Positions 1 to 8,131 of a DNA stretch of 12,018 nucleotides are shown piece after piece. Origin of the DNA: Methylomonas sp. GTDB lineage: Bacteria > Pseudomonadota > Gammaproteobacteria > Methylococcales > Methylomonadaceae. The position numbers and the translations under genes are program-made. Each line of letters starts with the position of its first letter. Positions within the stretch are counted from its first letter, which is position 1. The notes under the pieces were generated by a model. The model ran no database searches. It saw nothing but the letters and a program-made list of their open reading frames with translations, and had not been told where the DNA came from. The DNA lies in contig JAQTYP010000055.1 of assembly GCA_028688235.1 (NCBI GenBank), positions 1 through 12,018 on the forward strand, read 5' to 3'.

Positions 1-258
1 CTGATCGACCACGATAACCAAGGACGCGATGATGATCATCTGTACGATAATCCGAATGCTGCTGGGCGCGTGCTGACGCACGGCGCTGATCGCCGCGCTG
101 GAGCAAGCCGTCACCGAAGTCAACGCCAAAGCCATGATCAACGAGGTGGACATTTGCGAAGTCACCGCCAGCGCCGAACAGACCCCGAGTACCTGTAGCG
201 TAATCGGGTTATTGTCGACCAACGGCTCGAATAACACTTTTTTAGTTTCTTTATCCAT
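1..258 (-). CDS. nqrD: Na+-translocating NADH:quinone reductase subunit D (partial, 3' end outside window)
   Basis: This is an integral membrane subunit of Na+-NQR, the complex that oxidises NADH, reduces quinone and exports sodium. Reading from ATG at 258 gives 86 residues, open to the window edge, so less than half of the usual length of about 210 is present. The start MDKETKKVLFEPLVDNNPI, then LQVLGVCSALAVT, and later SIRIIVQM and ASLVIVVDQ match the family closely. Cys27 in GVCSAL corresponds to the NqrD cysteine known to ligate the intramembrane iron-sulfur centre shared with NqrE. The gene starts 9 nt after the nqrC stop, and its ribosome site (AGGGGG) overlaps that TAG, so translation is probably coupled. 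nqrE and nqrF are expected further left. Identification is very secure; only the incompleteness limits it. Confidence 0.97.
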   Translation of the reverse strand, partial: MDKETKKVLFEPLVDNNPITLQVLGVCSALAVTSQMSTSLIMALALTSVTACSSAAISAVRQHAPSSIRIIVQMIIIASLVIVVDQ

Positions 259-267
259 AGAATCCCC

Positions 268-1128
268 CTAACCGTTTGTTCTAATCTTGTTTAGATACGC
301 GGCGAAACCTTCTGCACTCATCCAATATTGGATCAAGTTGCTGACACCGCGACTGGTCAATGTAGCACCGGCCAAGCCGTCGACTTTATAGACAGCGTCC
401 GAACGACTGGTATCTACCGTACCTTTGACCAGGGCCAAAGCGACTTCACCGTTTTCGCCGTAGACTTTTTTGCCTTTCCACAAAGCACGCCAGTTGGGGT
501 TAACCACCTCGCCGCCCAAACCGGGGGTTTCCCCTTGGTCGTACAGATTGATGCTTTGCACGGTTTGGCCGTCGGCTTCTAACGCCAGGAAGCCGTACAT
601 GGTCGACCACAAACCGTAACCATTGATAGGCAGGATAATGGATTGCAGTTTGTCTCCGCTTTTTACCAAAAAGACTTTAGCGACCTTAGCTTTGACACGG
701 ATACTGGCAATGTCTTTGTCTGTTGGAATGACTTCGTTTTGAGCAGGATCTTTGGCCGCTTTACGTTGATCGTATTCGTCGACGTCGCCGTCCACATACT
801 CGCCCGTCGCCAAGTCCACCAGTTTTGCTTCGATGCGTTCTTTAAACGCCTCGTCGATATCGGTGTCTTCTTGGAGCAAACCGGCCACATCGAGAATATT
901 CTTCTTCATGTCCAGCGCTTTGTTATAGCTCTGCAGCGGTCTCAAAGCCACCGTGGCCAGCGATACCAACACGGCGCAAACCAAGCACAAAGCCAATGCG
1001 ACAGCGACGGTTTTTTCCAAACTATCGTTGCTGAGCGCTAGGATGCGATCAGCGTATACACGGAACTGTTCGTAATATTTACAGAGCTGCTCGTTATACT
1101 TGCAGGTTTTTTTCTCGGCATTAAGCAT
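268..1128 (-). CDS. nqrC: Na+-translocating NADH:quinone reductase subunit C, with N-terminal extension
   Basis: NqrC is a membrane-anchored FMN-carrying subunit of Na+-NQR. I chose ATG 1128 (286 aa): it has an AGAAGGA site upstream and overlaps the nqrB stop by 8 nt. A longer reading from 1176 would add 16 residues lying inside nqrB. One membrane segment (about residues 39-62) is followed by the FMN domain, with the family signature ETPGLGGE and, near the end, DGLAGATLTS. Thr256 there is the expected covalent FMN attachment site, normally made by the flavin transferase ApbE. The residue before GAT is Ala rather than the usual Ser/Thr. The protein is about 30 residues longer than the Vibrio subunit because of an N-terminal extension (residues 1-36) holding a tandem heptad, CKYNEQL then CKYYEQF. 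The function of that extension is unknown. Confidence 0.96.
   Translation of the reverse strand: MLNAEKKTCKYNEQLCKYYEQFRVYADRILALSNDSLEKTVAVALALCLVCAVLVSLATVALRPLQSYNKALDMKKNILDVAGLLQEDTDIDEAFKERIEAKLVDLATGEYVDGDVDEYDQRKAAKDPAQNEVIPTDKDIASIRVKAKVAKVFLVKSGDKLQSIILPINGYGLWSTMYGFLALEADGQTVQSINLYDQGETPGLGGEVVNPNWRALWKGKKVYGENGEVALALVKGTVDTSRSDAVYKVDGLAGATLTSRGVSNLIQYWMSAEGFAAYLNKIRTNG
1063..1104 (-). repeat. Tandem 21-nt (7-codon) duplication inside the nqrC N-terminal extension
   Basis: Codons 9-15 of nqrC encode CKYNEQL and codons 16-22 encode CKYYEQF. The two 21-nt units match at 16 of 21 positions, most differences being at third codon positions, which suggests an old in-frame duplication kept at the protein level. 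It puts Cys9 and Cys16 seven residues apart in the cytoplasmic N-terminal segment just ahead of the membrane anchor. Confidence 0.7.
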
Positions 1129-2320
1129 GGCGTTTGATCCTTCTTCTAATATTTGCTTGGACAACAAAGTAATCAATCAAAGGCGCAAACATGTTTGAGA
1201 AAAGAATCGCAAGCATCATGCCCTCAGGGAAAGCAGGATTGATAACCCGAATGATCACCACCATACAGCCGATCATAAGACCATAGACCCAGCGTCCGGT
1301 ATCGGTCACTGCTGCGGAAACAGGATCTGTTGCCATGTAAACCATACCGAAAGCAAAACCGCCCAACACCAAATGCCAGTACCAAGGAGTCGCAAACATA
1401 TGATTGGTGCTGCTGCCGACGATGTTCAACAACGTCGACATCGCAATCATGCCGATCAACACTCCGCCCATGATGCGGTAAGACGCTACGCGGGTATACA
1501 GCAAGAAAGCCGCACCCAACAGACAAGCCAAGGTCGAAGTTTCGCCCATGGAACCCGGAATGAAGCCTAAGAAAGCTTGGAACCAGTTATAGGTAGCTGA
1601 AATAGCTTCCACACCACCGGCCGCACCCAATGACAAAGCGGTCGCACCGCTGAAGCCGTCGACTGCCGTCCAAACCGCATCGCCGGAAATAGAAGCGGGA
1701 TAAGCGAAGAACAAGAACGCACGACCGGTCAACGCAGGATTCAAAAAGTTTTTACCGGTACCACCGAAAACTTCTTTACCCAATACGATGCCGAACGAAA
1801 TACCCAAAGCCACTTGCCACAAGGGCATGTCCGGCGGCAAGATCAAGGTATAAAGCATCGAAGACACCAGGAAACCCTCGTTGACTTCGTGTTTACGAAC
1901 GGTGGCAAACAATACCTCCCAGATCCCCCCCACGGCCAGCGTGGTGATGTAGATCGGGAAGAAATACAGCATGCCGTGTACGATACAGGAAAGCGGGTTG
2001 TAAGGGTTATAACCGAACAACACCATAGGGATGCGGCGCCAGTTATCGATGGACTCTTTGCCCATCGCTTCCATCGCCAGATTCGCTTGATAGCCGGTGT
2101 TATACCAAGCCATCAAAATGCAAAACGCCGTGGCGATCACGACGAAAGTCATCGTGCGTTTCAGGTCGTTACCGTCACGAACGTGAGTTTTACCGCGCGT
2201 TACATCGGACGGGGTATAGATGAAAGTATCTACCATCTCATAGAGACCGTAATACTTCTCGAATTTGCCGCCTTTTGTAAAATGCGGCTCTATGCTATCT
2301 AATAAGTCTCTAGCCGACAT
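1121..2320 (-). CDS. nqrB: Na+-translocating NADH:quinone reductase subunit B
   Basis: NqrB is the large membrane subunit of Na+-NQR. It carries a covalent FMN and riboflavin and forms much of the sodium and quinone pathway. The ORF is 399 aa, close to the usual 400-415. Visible family signatures are GGIWEVLFA (Gly131-Gly132, the region linked to korormicin resistance in Vibrio), HEVNEGFLVSS, EVFGGTGKNFLNPAL, the flavinylation motif DGFSGATALS with Thr227 as the expected FMN-bound residue, HLVLGGFAFGM, ATDPVSA and NPAFPEGMMLAILF. Multiple hydrophobic segments run through the whole chain. ATG 2320 directly abuts the nqrA stop (TAA-ATG) behind an AAGGAAGGA site, indicating translational coupling; its own stop overlaps the nqrC start. 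No truncation or missing key residue was seen. Confidence 0.98.
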   Translation of the reverse strand: MSARDLLDSIEPHFTKGGKFEKYYGLYEMVDTFIYTPSDVTRGKTHVRDGNDLKRTMTFVVIATAFCILMAWYNTGYQANLAMEAMGKESIDNWRRIPMVLFGYNPYNPLSCIVHGMLYFFPIYITTLAVGGIWEVLFATVRKHEVNEGFLVSSMLYTLILPPDMPLWQVALGISFGIVLGKEVFGGTGKNFLNPALTGRAFLFFAYPASISGDAVWTAVDGFSGATALSLGAAGGVEAISATYNWFQAFLGFIPGSMGETSTLACLLGAAFLLYTRVASYRIMGGVLIGMIAMSTLLNIVGSSTNHMFATPWYWHLVLGGFAFGMVYMATDPVSAAVTDTGRWVYGLMIGCMVVIIRVINPAFPEGMMLAILFSNMFAPLIDYFVVQANIRRRIKRHA

Positions 2321-3670
2321 TTATCCTTCCTTCTCGATTTTAGTTAAGTTAGCTCTGAGCACAGGCGCGAAATCGTGTTTACCGGGATCGACAAAAGTGA
2401 ACAAGGACATATCCTCCTCATCCAGCTCCAAACACCCTAAGAGTTGTGCCGTATCGCTATCTCCGACCACGATCGCTTTCAACAAAGGCGTAGACAGAAT
2501 ATCCAGCGGCATGACAGACTCATAAACGCCTACCGGTACGATGGCGCGGTTACTACCGTTTTTGTCGGTGGTCAGCGGGAACAGTCTGCCGCTTTCACGG
2601 TCGCGGCTGGAAACATAAACATTCATAGCCGAATATTTGTTTTTGCCGGGCACGATCCAGCCGAAAAACTCGCGGTCACGGCCTTCTTTCAGCACTGAAA
2701 CTTGCAAGCAGTTGGCGCTCAAGAATGCAACGGGACCGGCGGCCTGATGACCGTACAGTACGGAACCGGAAATCACGCGACTTTCGACATCGTCTTGCAA
2801 TTCACCCGCGACCAGCTCTTCCAGATTGGCGCCGACACGTGTGCGTACCAGACGCGGACTCTTGACGGTAGGACCAGCCAGTGACACCACCCTTTCGGTG
2901 TTCAACTTACCGGTCGTAAATAGTGCGCCAATGGCAATGACAGCCTGATAATCGATAGCCCAAACGAATTTATTGATGTTGACGGGATCGATGAAGTGAA
3001 TATGCGTGCTAGGCAGACCGGCGGGATGCGGGCCTGAAAACTCGGCGACTTGCACCGCGCCGTTACCGGCGACATCCGCACCGCCGGCTTTGCACAAATA
3101 GGTTTTACCGGCAGTCAATTTGGAGATGACAGTCAAGCCATTAGCAAAGTCGTTAGCCCGTGCTTTGATAATGATTGAAGGATCGGCAGCCAATGGACGG
3201 GTATCTATCGCCGTAACGAAGATAGAACTCGGCGTACTATCGACGGCAGGCACTTTGCCGTAAGGGCGTGTAACGAACGATGTCCAAAGACCTGAAGCCA
3301 ACAAGTTTTCTTTGACTTGATCGGCGCTCAAGTTTGCCAGTTCGGCTTCCTTATAGCTAGCAAAGGATTCTTGATCGTTCCCTTTGAGTTCGATTACGAC
3401 CGACAGTAAAGCCCGTTTGTCGCCGCGATGTATCGCAGTGACGACGCCGGCACCCGGCGCGGTGAAATTAACACCCGGATTTTTCTTGTCGACAAACAGA
3501 ACTTGGCCTAGCTTGACCTTATCCCCTTCCGCAACCATCATTTTGGGCTTCAGACCGACATAATCGCCGCCCAACAGGGCCACCGATTTGACGCTGTTGC
3601 CGTCGCTTATCTTTTGTTCGGGCCCGCCCGTGATGGGCAAATCCAAACCTTTTTTAATTGTAAATTGCAT
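2321..3670 (-). CDS. nqrA: Na+-translocating NADH:quinone reductase subunit A
   Basis: NqrA is the cytoplasm-facing soluble subunit of Na+-NQR, associated with the quinone-reduction end of the complex. The ORF is 449 aa, compared with about 446 in Vibrio. The N-terminus MQFTIKKGLDLPITGGPEQ, then GGDYVGLKPKMMVAEGDKVK and the biotinyl-lipoyl-like stretch APGAGVVTAIHRGDKR, are characteristic. Downstream, SGPHPAGLPSTHIHFIDPV, RVVSLAGP, RTRVGANLEEL and the C-terminal LELDEEDMSLFTFVDPGKHDF are all typical. ATG 3670 has a purine-rich site (GGAGAGCAGG) upstream at workable spacing. It is the first gene of the operon; 163 bp separate it from the phosphoesterase gene on the same strand, and a promoter can be placed in that gap. 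Confidence 0.98.
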   Translation of the reverse strand: MQFTIKKGLDLPITGGPEQKISDGNSVKSVALLGGDYVGLKPKMMVAEGDKVKLGQVLFVDKKNPGVNFTAPGAGVVTAIHRGDKRALLSVVIELKGNDQESFASYKEAELANLSADQVKENLLASGLWTSFVTRPYGKVPAVDSTPSSIFVTAIDTRPLAADPSIIIKARANDFANGLTVISKLTAGKTYLCKAGGADVAGNGAVQVAEFSGPHPAGLPSTHIHFIDPVNINKFVWAIDYQAVIAIGALFTTGKLNTERVVSLAGPTVKSPRLVRTRVGANLEELVAGELQDDVESRVISGSVLYGHQAAGPVAFLSANCLQVSVLKEGRDREFFGWIVPGKNKYSAMNVYVSSRDRESGRLFPLTTDKNGSNRAIVPVGVYESVMPLDILSTPLLKAIVVGDSDTAQLLGCLELDEEDMSLFTFVDPGKHDFAPVLRANLTKIEKEG

Positions 3671-3714
3671 AATTGATACGCCTGCTCTCCAGACAAATTG
3701 CAGCCAAAAGCCCC

Positions 3715-3735
3715 CCGAGAACCACTAAAACTCGG
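3715..3735 (-). other. Small hairpin in the nqrA leader
   Basis: The arms CCGAG (minus-strand 3735-3731) and CTCGG (3719-3715) can form a 5-bp stem around an 11-nt loop, within the predicted nqrA leader and upstream of the ribosome site. No U-tract follows, so it does not look like a terminator. It could be chance. Confidence 0.2.
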
Positions 3736-3763
3736 AAAACAGTCCAAGACATAAAACTGCAAC

Positions 3764-3792
3764 ATTACATCACAACTTACAAGCCGACTCAA
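3764..3792 (-). promoter_or_regulatory. Predicted sigma-70 promoter of the nqr operon
   Basis: On the minus strand a -35 element TTGAGT (3787-3792, 4 of 6 consensus) is followed after exactly 17 nt by -10 TGTAAT (3764-3769, 5 of 6). The -10 is preceded by TG plus one base, an extended -10. Transcription would start near 3757, giving an untranslated leader of roughly 85-90 nt before the nqrA ATG. Predicted from motifs only. Confidence 0.5.
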
Positions 3793-3833
3793 CGACAAAT
3801 CGCCCGCCAAAACAGCCCGACAAAGGCCGAAAT

Positions 3834-4562
3834 TCAAACGTCGACAGTCTTGTTGATATCGAAAGCAGCCACCGTTCTGCGCCCAACGTAGCCACGGGTA
3901 TTGCTGAGAATACGGGCATCGGCGATGCGATAATCTCCCATGTTATGCACATGGCCATGAAACCAGGCCGTTATTTCATATTCGTGAAATAACCATTTCA
4001 TATCGTTGCAATAGGCCATCTTCTTCAACGCATTCGGCGTCTCTATCCAGCTCCATACAGAGGGAGCATGATGGGTTACGACGACGGTCTTGCCCGGATA
4101 TGACAACGCCAGTTGTTTTTCCAGCCAAGTTCTTGCTTCAAGATGTAGCGAGGAAAAATGAGCCTGATTAAAGGCTTGATCGTTGAAGCGGATCTTACGA
4201 AAATCATTCAGCGTTTTACCTATCGCCTCGGCCTTTTCGCTGCCGTCGACAAACAGATCCGCCCACAAGGTACATCCCAAGAAACGCACACCTTGCAGAA
4301 CCAACTGATCTTTTTCCAGAAAATGAATATTCGTACCCAGGCATTGTTCTTTTAACATCGCCAGCACTTCGTTATATTCGGCACCGTAAAATTCATGATT
4401 ACCCGCCACGTAGATTACAGGCTTGTCGAGCGCCTTCAACCATTCCACTCCCTGGGTGTACACACCGATATCCCCGGCGGCAATGATGATATCGGCATCG
4501 GTGGTGGGCAGTTCCTGATTACCGAATTCCAAATGCACATCTGAAAAATAATTTATCCGCAC
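3834..4562 (-). CDS. Calcineurin-like metallophosphoesterase
   Basis: This is a soluble, probably cytoplasmic phosphoesterase using a two-metal centre; its substrate cannot be told from sequence. All five blocks of the calcineurin-like superfamily are present: SDVHLE (Asp8, His10), GD (Asp31), GNHE (Asn55, His56), THHAPS (His164) and GHVH (His204, His206). The reading frame is open to a TTG at 4610, but I chose GTG 4562 (242 aa) because the family normally begins M-x-I-x-x-x-SDxHLE, which this start reproduces (MRINYFSDVHLE), and AAAGAG lies just upstream. No clear promoter or downstream terminator was seen. It sits upstream of nqrA on the same strand and divergently from ispG; neither location reveals a role. 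Confidence 0.88.
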   Translation of the reverse strand: MRINYFSDVHLEFGNQELPTTDADIIIAAGDIGVYTQGVEWLKALDKPVIYVAGNHEFYGAEYNEVLAMLKEQCLGTNIHFLEKDQLVLQGVRFLGCTLWADLFVDGSEKAEAIGKTLNDFRKIRFNDQAFNQAHFSSLHLEARTWLEKQLALSYPGKTVVVTHHAPSVWSWIETPNALKKMAYCNDMKWLFHEYEITAWFHGHVHNMGDYRIADARILSNTRGYVGRRTVAAFDINKTVDV

Positions 4563-4593
4563 AATTTGCTCTTTCGTCTCACTAGTAAGTGGG

Positions 4594-4599
4594 TATAAT
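4594..4599 (+). promoter_or_regulatory. Predicted -10 element upstream of ispG
   Basis: A perfect TATAAT lies 62 nt upstream of the ispG start codon. At the 16-18 nt spacing there is only a poor -35 (for example TTTCGT at 4572-4577), so the assignment rests mainly on the -10. Start of transcription would be near 4606. The element lies within the codons a TTG-start reading of the divergent phosphoesterase would need, which mildly favours the shorter start for that gene. Confidence 0.4.
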
Positions 4600-4661
4600 T
4601 TGCGATCCAACGTGATTTACTTGGTATTCTTCAAATAACTTCGATTTTTACAAACAATTCT

Positions 4662-5882
<1,221 letters not shown>

Positions 5883-5892
5883 AACCACTGCT

Positions 5893-5922
5893 AAAAAAGG
5901 CGGCTCGAGGCCGCCTTTTTTT
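5893..5922 (+). terminator. Rho-independent terminator of ispG
   Basis: Ten bases after the ispG stop, GGCGGC (5899-5904) pairs perfectly with GCCGCC (5910-5915) around the loop TCGAG. Six A residues precede the stem and seven T residues follow it. The structure is symmetrical and could also stop transcription from the other strand, but no minus-strand gene ends here. Confidence 0.93.
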
Positions 5923-6066
5923 CATCCTTGAAAAATCGTTTCGCCAGCGAAAGACACAAAAATTCGAACATCACCGCCTTATTCCCGGATTGGCTGACGA
6001 TAGCGTCATATGCACTTCTGCCTTCGTCCGACCGCACGGACAATCACGCCCGCCCAGGATTACGTT

Positions 6067-6095
6067 AGATTAAGTTTCGGTTAACGCCAGATTAA
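6067..6095. repeat. Direct AGATTAA repeats upstream of the secreted-protein gene
   Basis: AGATTAA occurs at 6067-6073 and again at 6089-6095, 22 bp apart start to start, about two helical turns. The sites lie upstream of the candidate promoter for the gene at 6186. Paired same-face sites are typical of dimeric activators, but the motif is short and AT-rich, so chance is possible. The rest of 5923-6185 shows only a weak GTCCG/CGGAC inverted repeat at 6026-6041. Confidence 0.25.
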
Positions 6096-6107
6096 AATCT
6101 CCTTAAC

Positions 6108-6138
6108 TTGTTTGTAGGCCATTAATTCTCTGTATGAT
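6108..6138 (+). promoter_or_regulatory. Weak candidate promoter for the sorting-signal protein
   Basis: The -10-like TATGAT (6133-6138, 5 of 6 consensus) has a TTGTTT (6108-6113) upstream, but the 19-nt spacing is longer than ideal; an alternative TTGTAG leaves only 15. The position fits a leader of about 40 nt before ATG 6186. No sigma-54 type GG/GC element was found at proper spacing. Confidence 0.25.
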
Positions 6139-6185
6139 TTGCCCGGGGTGAGAGAACGTATTTCAACAACTTTAAGGTGATAAAC

Positions 6186-6842
6186 ATGATTAGATTTAAA
6201 AAACTCTTCGCTTGTGCGACGGTGATGCTCATCGCCTATTCACCGGCGAACCATGCTTCGACTACAGGGGTGCTCGATTCGGGCAACCCTAGCTTTGTAA
6301 CCGAAACGCAAATCAGCCTGGCGAATTTTGGGTCGGGTTTTATGCTCTTGGCGACTAATGCCAATGCCCCTATAACCTTCAACCTGGAAAACCCGGACAT
6401 TAGCGTGACATCCACCACCGCGAGCTTTCAATTGACCGCGGAATTCGATACCAATGGTGCATATGTAACCAATTCCGGCGGATTGCGGATATACGGTGAA
6501 CTGCCCTTCCCCGGCGTTCCCGACTTATCACTCAGCGGCAGGTTACTGACTGCCGACCTGGAAAATTTCACATTCGCCGACGACAAAATCGGATTCAGTG
6601 TCGTGAACCAGGGGGGCTTTTCGACATTATTCGGACAACTCGAAACCGTCTATTTGTCCGCGATCGGCATAGCAAGCACGCTTGGTTTTAGCAGCGCAGC
6701 CTTGATTACCACGTCTAACCCCGTCGCCGCCGGCGCGGTTGCCTCTGTCCCCATTCCAGGCGCAGGCTGGTTGATAGGCTCTGCCTTTGGCGTGTTTACC
6801 TTGCTGCGCAGAAACCGTACGAGCTTGGAGAGTGCTTGTTAA
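6186..6842 (+). CDS. Secreted protein with PEP-CTERM-like (VPxP-type) sorting tail, function unknown
   Basis: The 218-aa product begins with a typical signal peptide: a basic start (MIRFKK), a hydrophobic core and likely cleavage near residue 24. The central part, rich in Ser, Thr, Asn and hydrophobic residues, resembles a beta-rich extracellular domain; I do not recognise a family or catalytic motif. The C-terminus has the tripartite exosortase-type signal: VPIPGAGW (188-195), a hydrophobic stretch LIGSAFGVFTLL, then RRNR (208-211). In known systems an exosortase cleaves this tail and the protein goes to the surface or extracellular matrix. Here nine further residues follow Arg209, ending in Cys. 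ATG 6186 is chosen over GTG 6177 because AAGGTGA (6174-6180) is well placed for it. No exosortase gene is in the window. Confidence 0.82.
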   Translation: MIRFKKLFACATVMLIAYSPANHASTTGVLDSGNPSFVTETQISLANFGSGFMLLATNANAPITFNLENPDISVTSTTASFQLTAEFDTNGAYVTNSGGLRIYGELPFPGVPDLSLSGRLLTADLENFTFADDKIGFSVVNQGGFSTLFGQLETVYLSAIGIASTLGFSSAALITTSNPVAAGAVASVPIPGAGWLIGSAFGVFTLLRRNRTSLESAC

Positions 6843-6919
6843 CAACGAAAATTAACCGCATCTCTTCGGCAGGATAGAAACGCGTCAAATCGATATACCG
6901 GATAACGAGACAAGGACGC

Positions 6920-6954
6920 CTGCTTTCGCCCCAAAGCTCAGAGACGGGGAGCAG
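6920..6954. terminator. Possible imperfect hairpin between convergent genes
   Basis: CTGCT (6920-6924) pairs with AGCAG (6950-6954), and CCCC (6929-6932) with GGGG (6946-6949), leaving a 4-nt bulge and a 13-nt loop. It lies between the converging secreted-protein and nnrS genes, where a terminator would be useful. There is no T-tract on either strand, so an intrinsic terminator is doubtful. Confidence 0.22.
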
Positions 6955-6955
6955 C

Positions 6956-8131
6956 CTAACCGGCCTCTCCGTCGATGCGCGGCTGCGTCAGAATCGGTGC
7001 ATATTGAAAAGCAAACAACGAAAACGCCGCCAGCCAACTGTAACTGGAAACCAACACGAAACCGCCGTACCAAGCCGGCAGCACCGCGGGAAAAAGCACT
7101 CGCAATAGTGCCGCCACATTGATCAACAAAAAGGCCAGCGCCATGACATTGGAGGCCTTAAGCGCCCTGCCGGTATGACCCAAGGCCACCCGCGCCATCA
7201 TGCCCAAGGTCAGAACGCCTATACCGCCGACGGTAAAAGCGTGCAACGCCACCACCGGCATGACGACGCCATAAGCCGCCAACGCCGCCAACACGAATCC
7301 CAATATCAACCAGGCATAGCCGACATACAACACCCACAACAATGGCACATACCAGATGCGCGGGTTATACCAACCCGCCACCCTCATCACATTGAATACC
7401 ACGGCAGCAAGGGCGGCGACTGTCAATAACAGGCCTGAAACGTCCGCCACCATCCCCAAAAATACCGCTAAACCGGCTACGATGGAAGCTACATCCAGCC
7501 CCGGATTGCGTATGCAAATCACCCCTGACAGGCCGCGTTCGGTAAAAAATGGAAACACGCGTCCGGCTATCACCAAAATCATCATGACGATGATGGCGAC
7601 AACCAATTTTATTCCAAGCATCGCGCCTGCCGCCGAAATCCCGAGAATTTCGGCATGCATCAAGCCATTTCCAACCGCGATCAGCAACAGCAAGGCGACG
7701 AAAACCAGATTTTTGAATTGCCCGGTTTTTAGCACAGGCTTGCCGACGAAATAAGCCAATACCGGTAAAAATGCGAAATCGATGACTGCAATCAACTCGT
7801 CAGGAAACAACCCGGAATAAAACGGCGTTACCCGCCCGTAAATCCACAAAAAACTCAAGGAAGCCAGTTGATCGGGGCTCACGGTCTGCCGACCCGTCCA
7901 GTTTCCGACCGCCGTCAGCAAAAAACCCGCTATGACGGCCGTCGAGTAACCGAGCAGCATCTCATGGGCATGCCAGACAGTGGCAGGATAATAATTATCG
8001 ATATGCAAGGAACCTGCGGACATGGAATTCCACAACGCGATCAAGGCCAAGGCCGAAAGACCCGCCAGCGCGAAAAAAGCCCTGAAGCCCATCGCAAACA
8101 GCGGATAATCAAAAACCGGTTTTTTATTCAT
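6956..8131 (-). CDS. nnrS: NnrS family haem-copper membrane protein
   Basis: NnrS proteins are polytopic inner-membrane proteins, reported to bind haem and copper and to help cells tolerate nitric oxide; the mechanism is unsettled. The 391-aa product is hydrophobic throughout, with about 12 likely membrane segments. It carries family signatures: WHAHEMLLGY (His54, His56), GRVFPFFT (190-197), HAFTVGGIG (His297) and ARVALGHTGR (313-322). ATG 8131 has a strong GGAGGAAAGG site and overlaps the stop of the upstream DUF455 gene by 8 nt, so the two are almost certainly one translationally coupled unit. No NO-responsive regulator gene (NsrR, NorR or Dnr type) is adjacent, so involvement in NO stress is inferred from family only. 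Confidence 0.93.
   Translation of the reverse strand: MNKKPVFDYPLFAMGFRAFFALAGLSALALIALWNSMSAGSLHIDNYYPATVWHAHEMLLGYSTAVIAGFLLTAVGNWTGRQTVSPDQLASLSFLWIYGRVTPFYSGLFPDELIAVIDFAFLPVLAYFVGKPVLKTGQFKNLVFVALLLLIAVGNGLMHAEILGISAAGAMLGIKLVVAIIVMMILVIAGRVFPFFTERGLSGVICIRNPGLDVASIVAGLAVFLGMVADVSGLLLTVAALAAVVFNVMRVAGWYNPRIWYVPLLWVLYVGYAWLILGFVLAALAAYGVVMPVVALHAFTVGGIGVLTLGMMARVALGHTGRALKASNVMALAFLLINVAALLRVLFPAVLPAWYGGFVLVSSYSWLAAFSLFAFQYAPILTQPRIDGEAG

Noticed and set aside
643..1041. 132-codon plus-strand open frame
   Set aside because: Antisense shadow of nqrC, with no independent support.
1129..1176. Longer nqrC start at 1176
   Set aside because: It would add 16 residues overlapping nqrB coding sequence; ATG 1128 has a good ribosome site and a typical short overlap with nqrB.
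5985..6010. Sigma-54 promoter (TGGC near 5991) for the sorting-tail gene
   Set aside because: The GG-to-GC spacing is one base short and the -12 element does not match; it is also too far from the start codon.
6010..6084. 24-codon ORF in the gap upstream of the secreted-protein gene
   Set aside because: No ribosome site, no hydrophobic or recognisable character, and a chance expectation for this length.
6186..6260. Lipoprotein signal (LFAC at residues 7-10)
   Set aside because: The Cys comes before, not after, the hydrophobic core, so it cannot be a functional lipobox; an ordinary signal peptide fits better.
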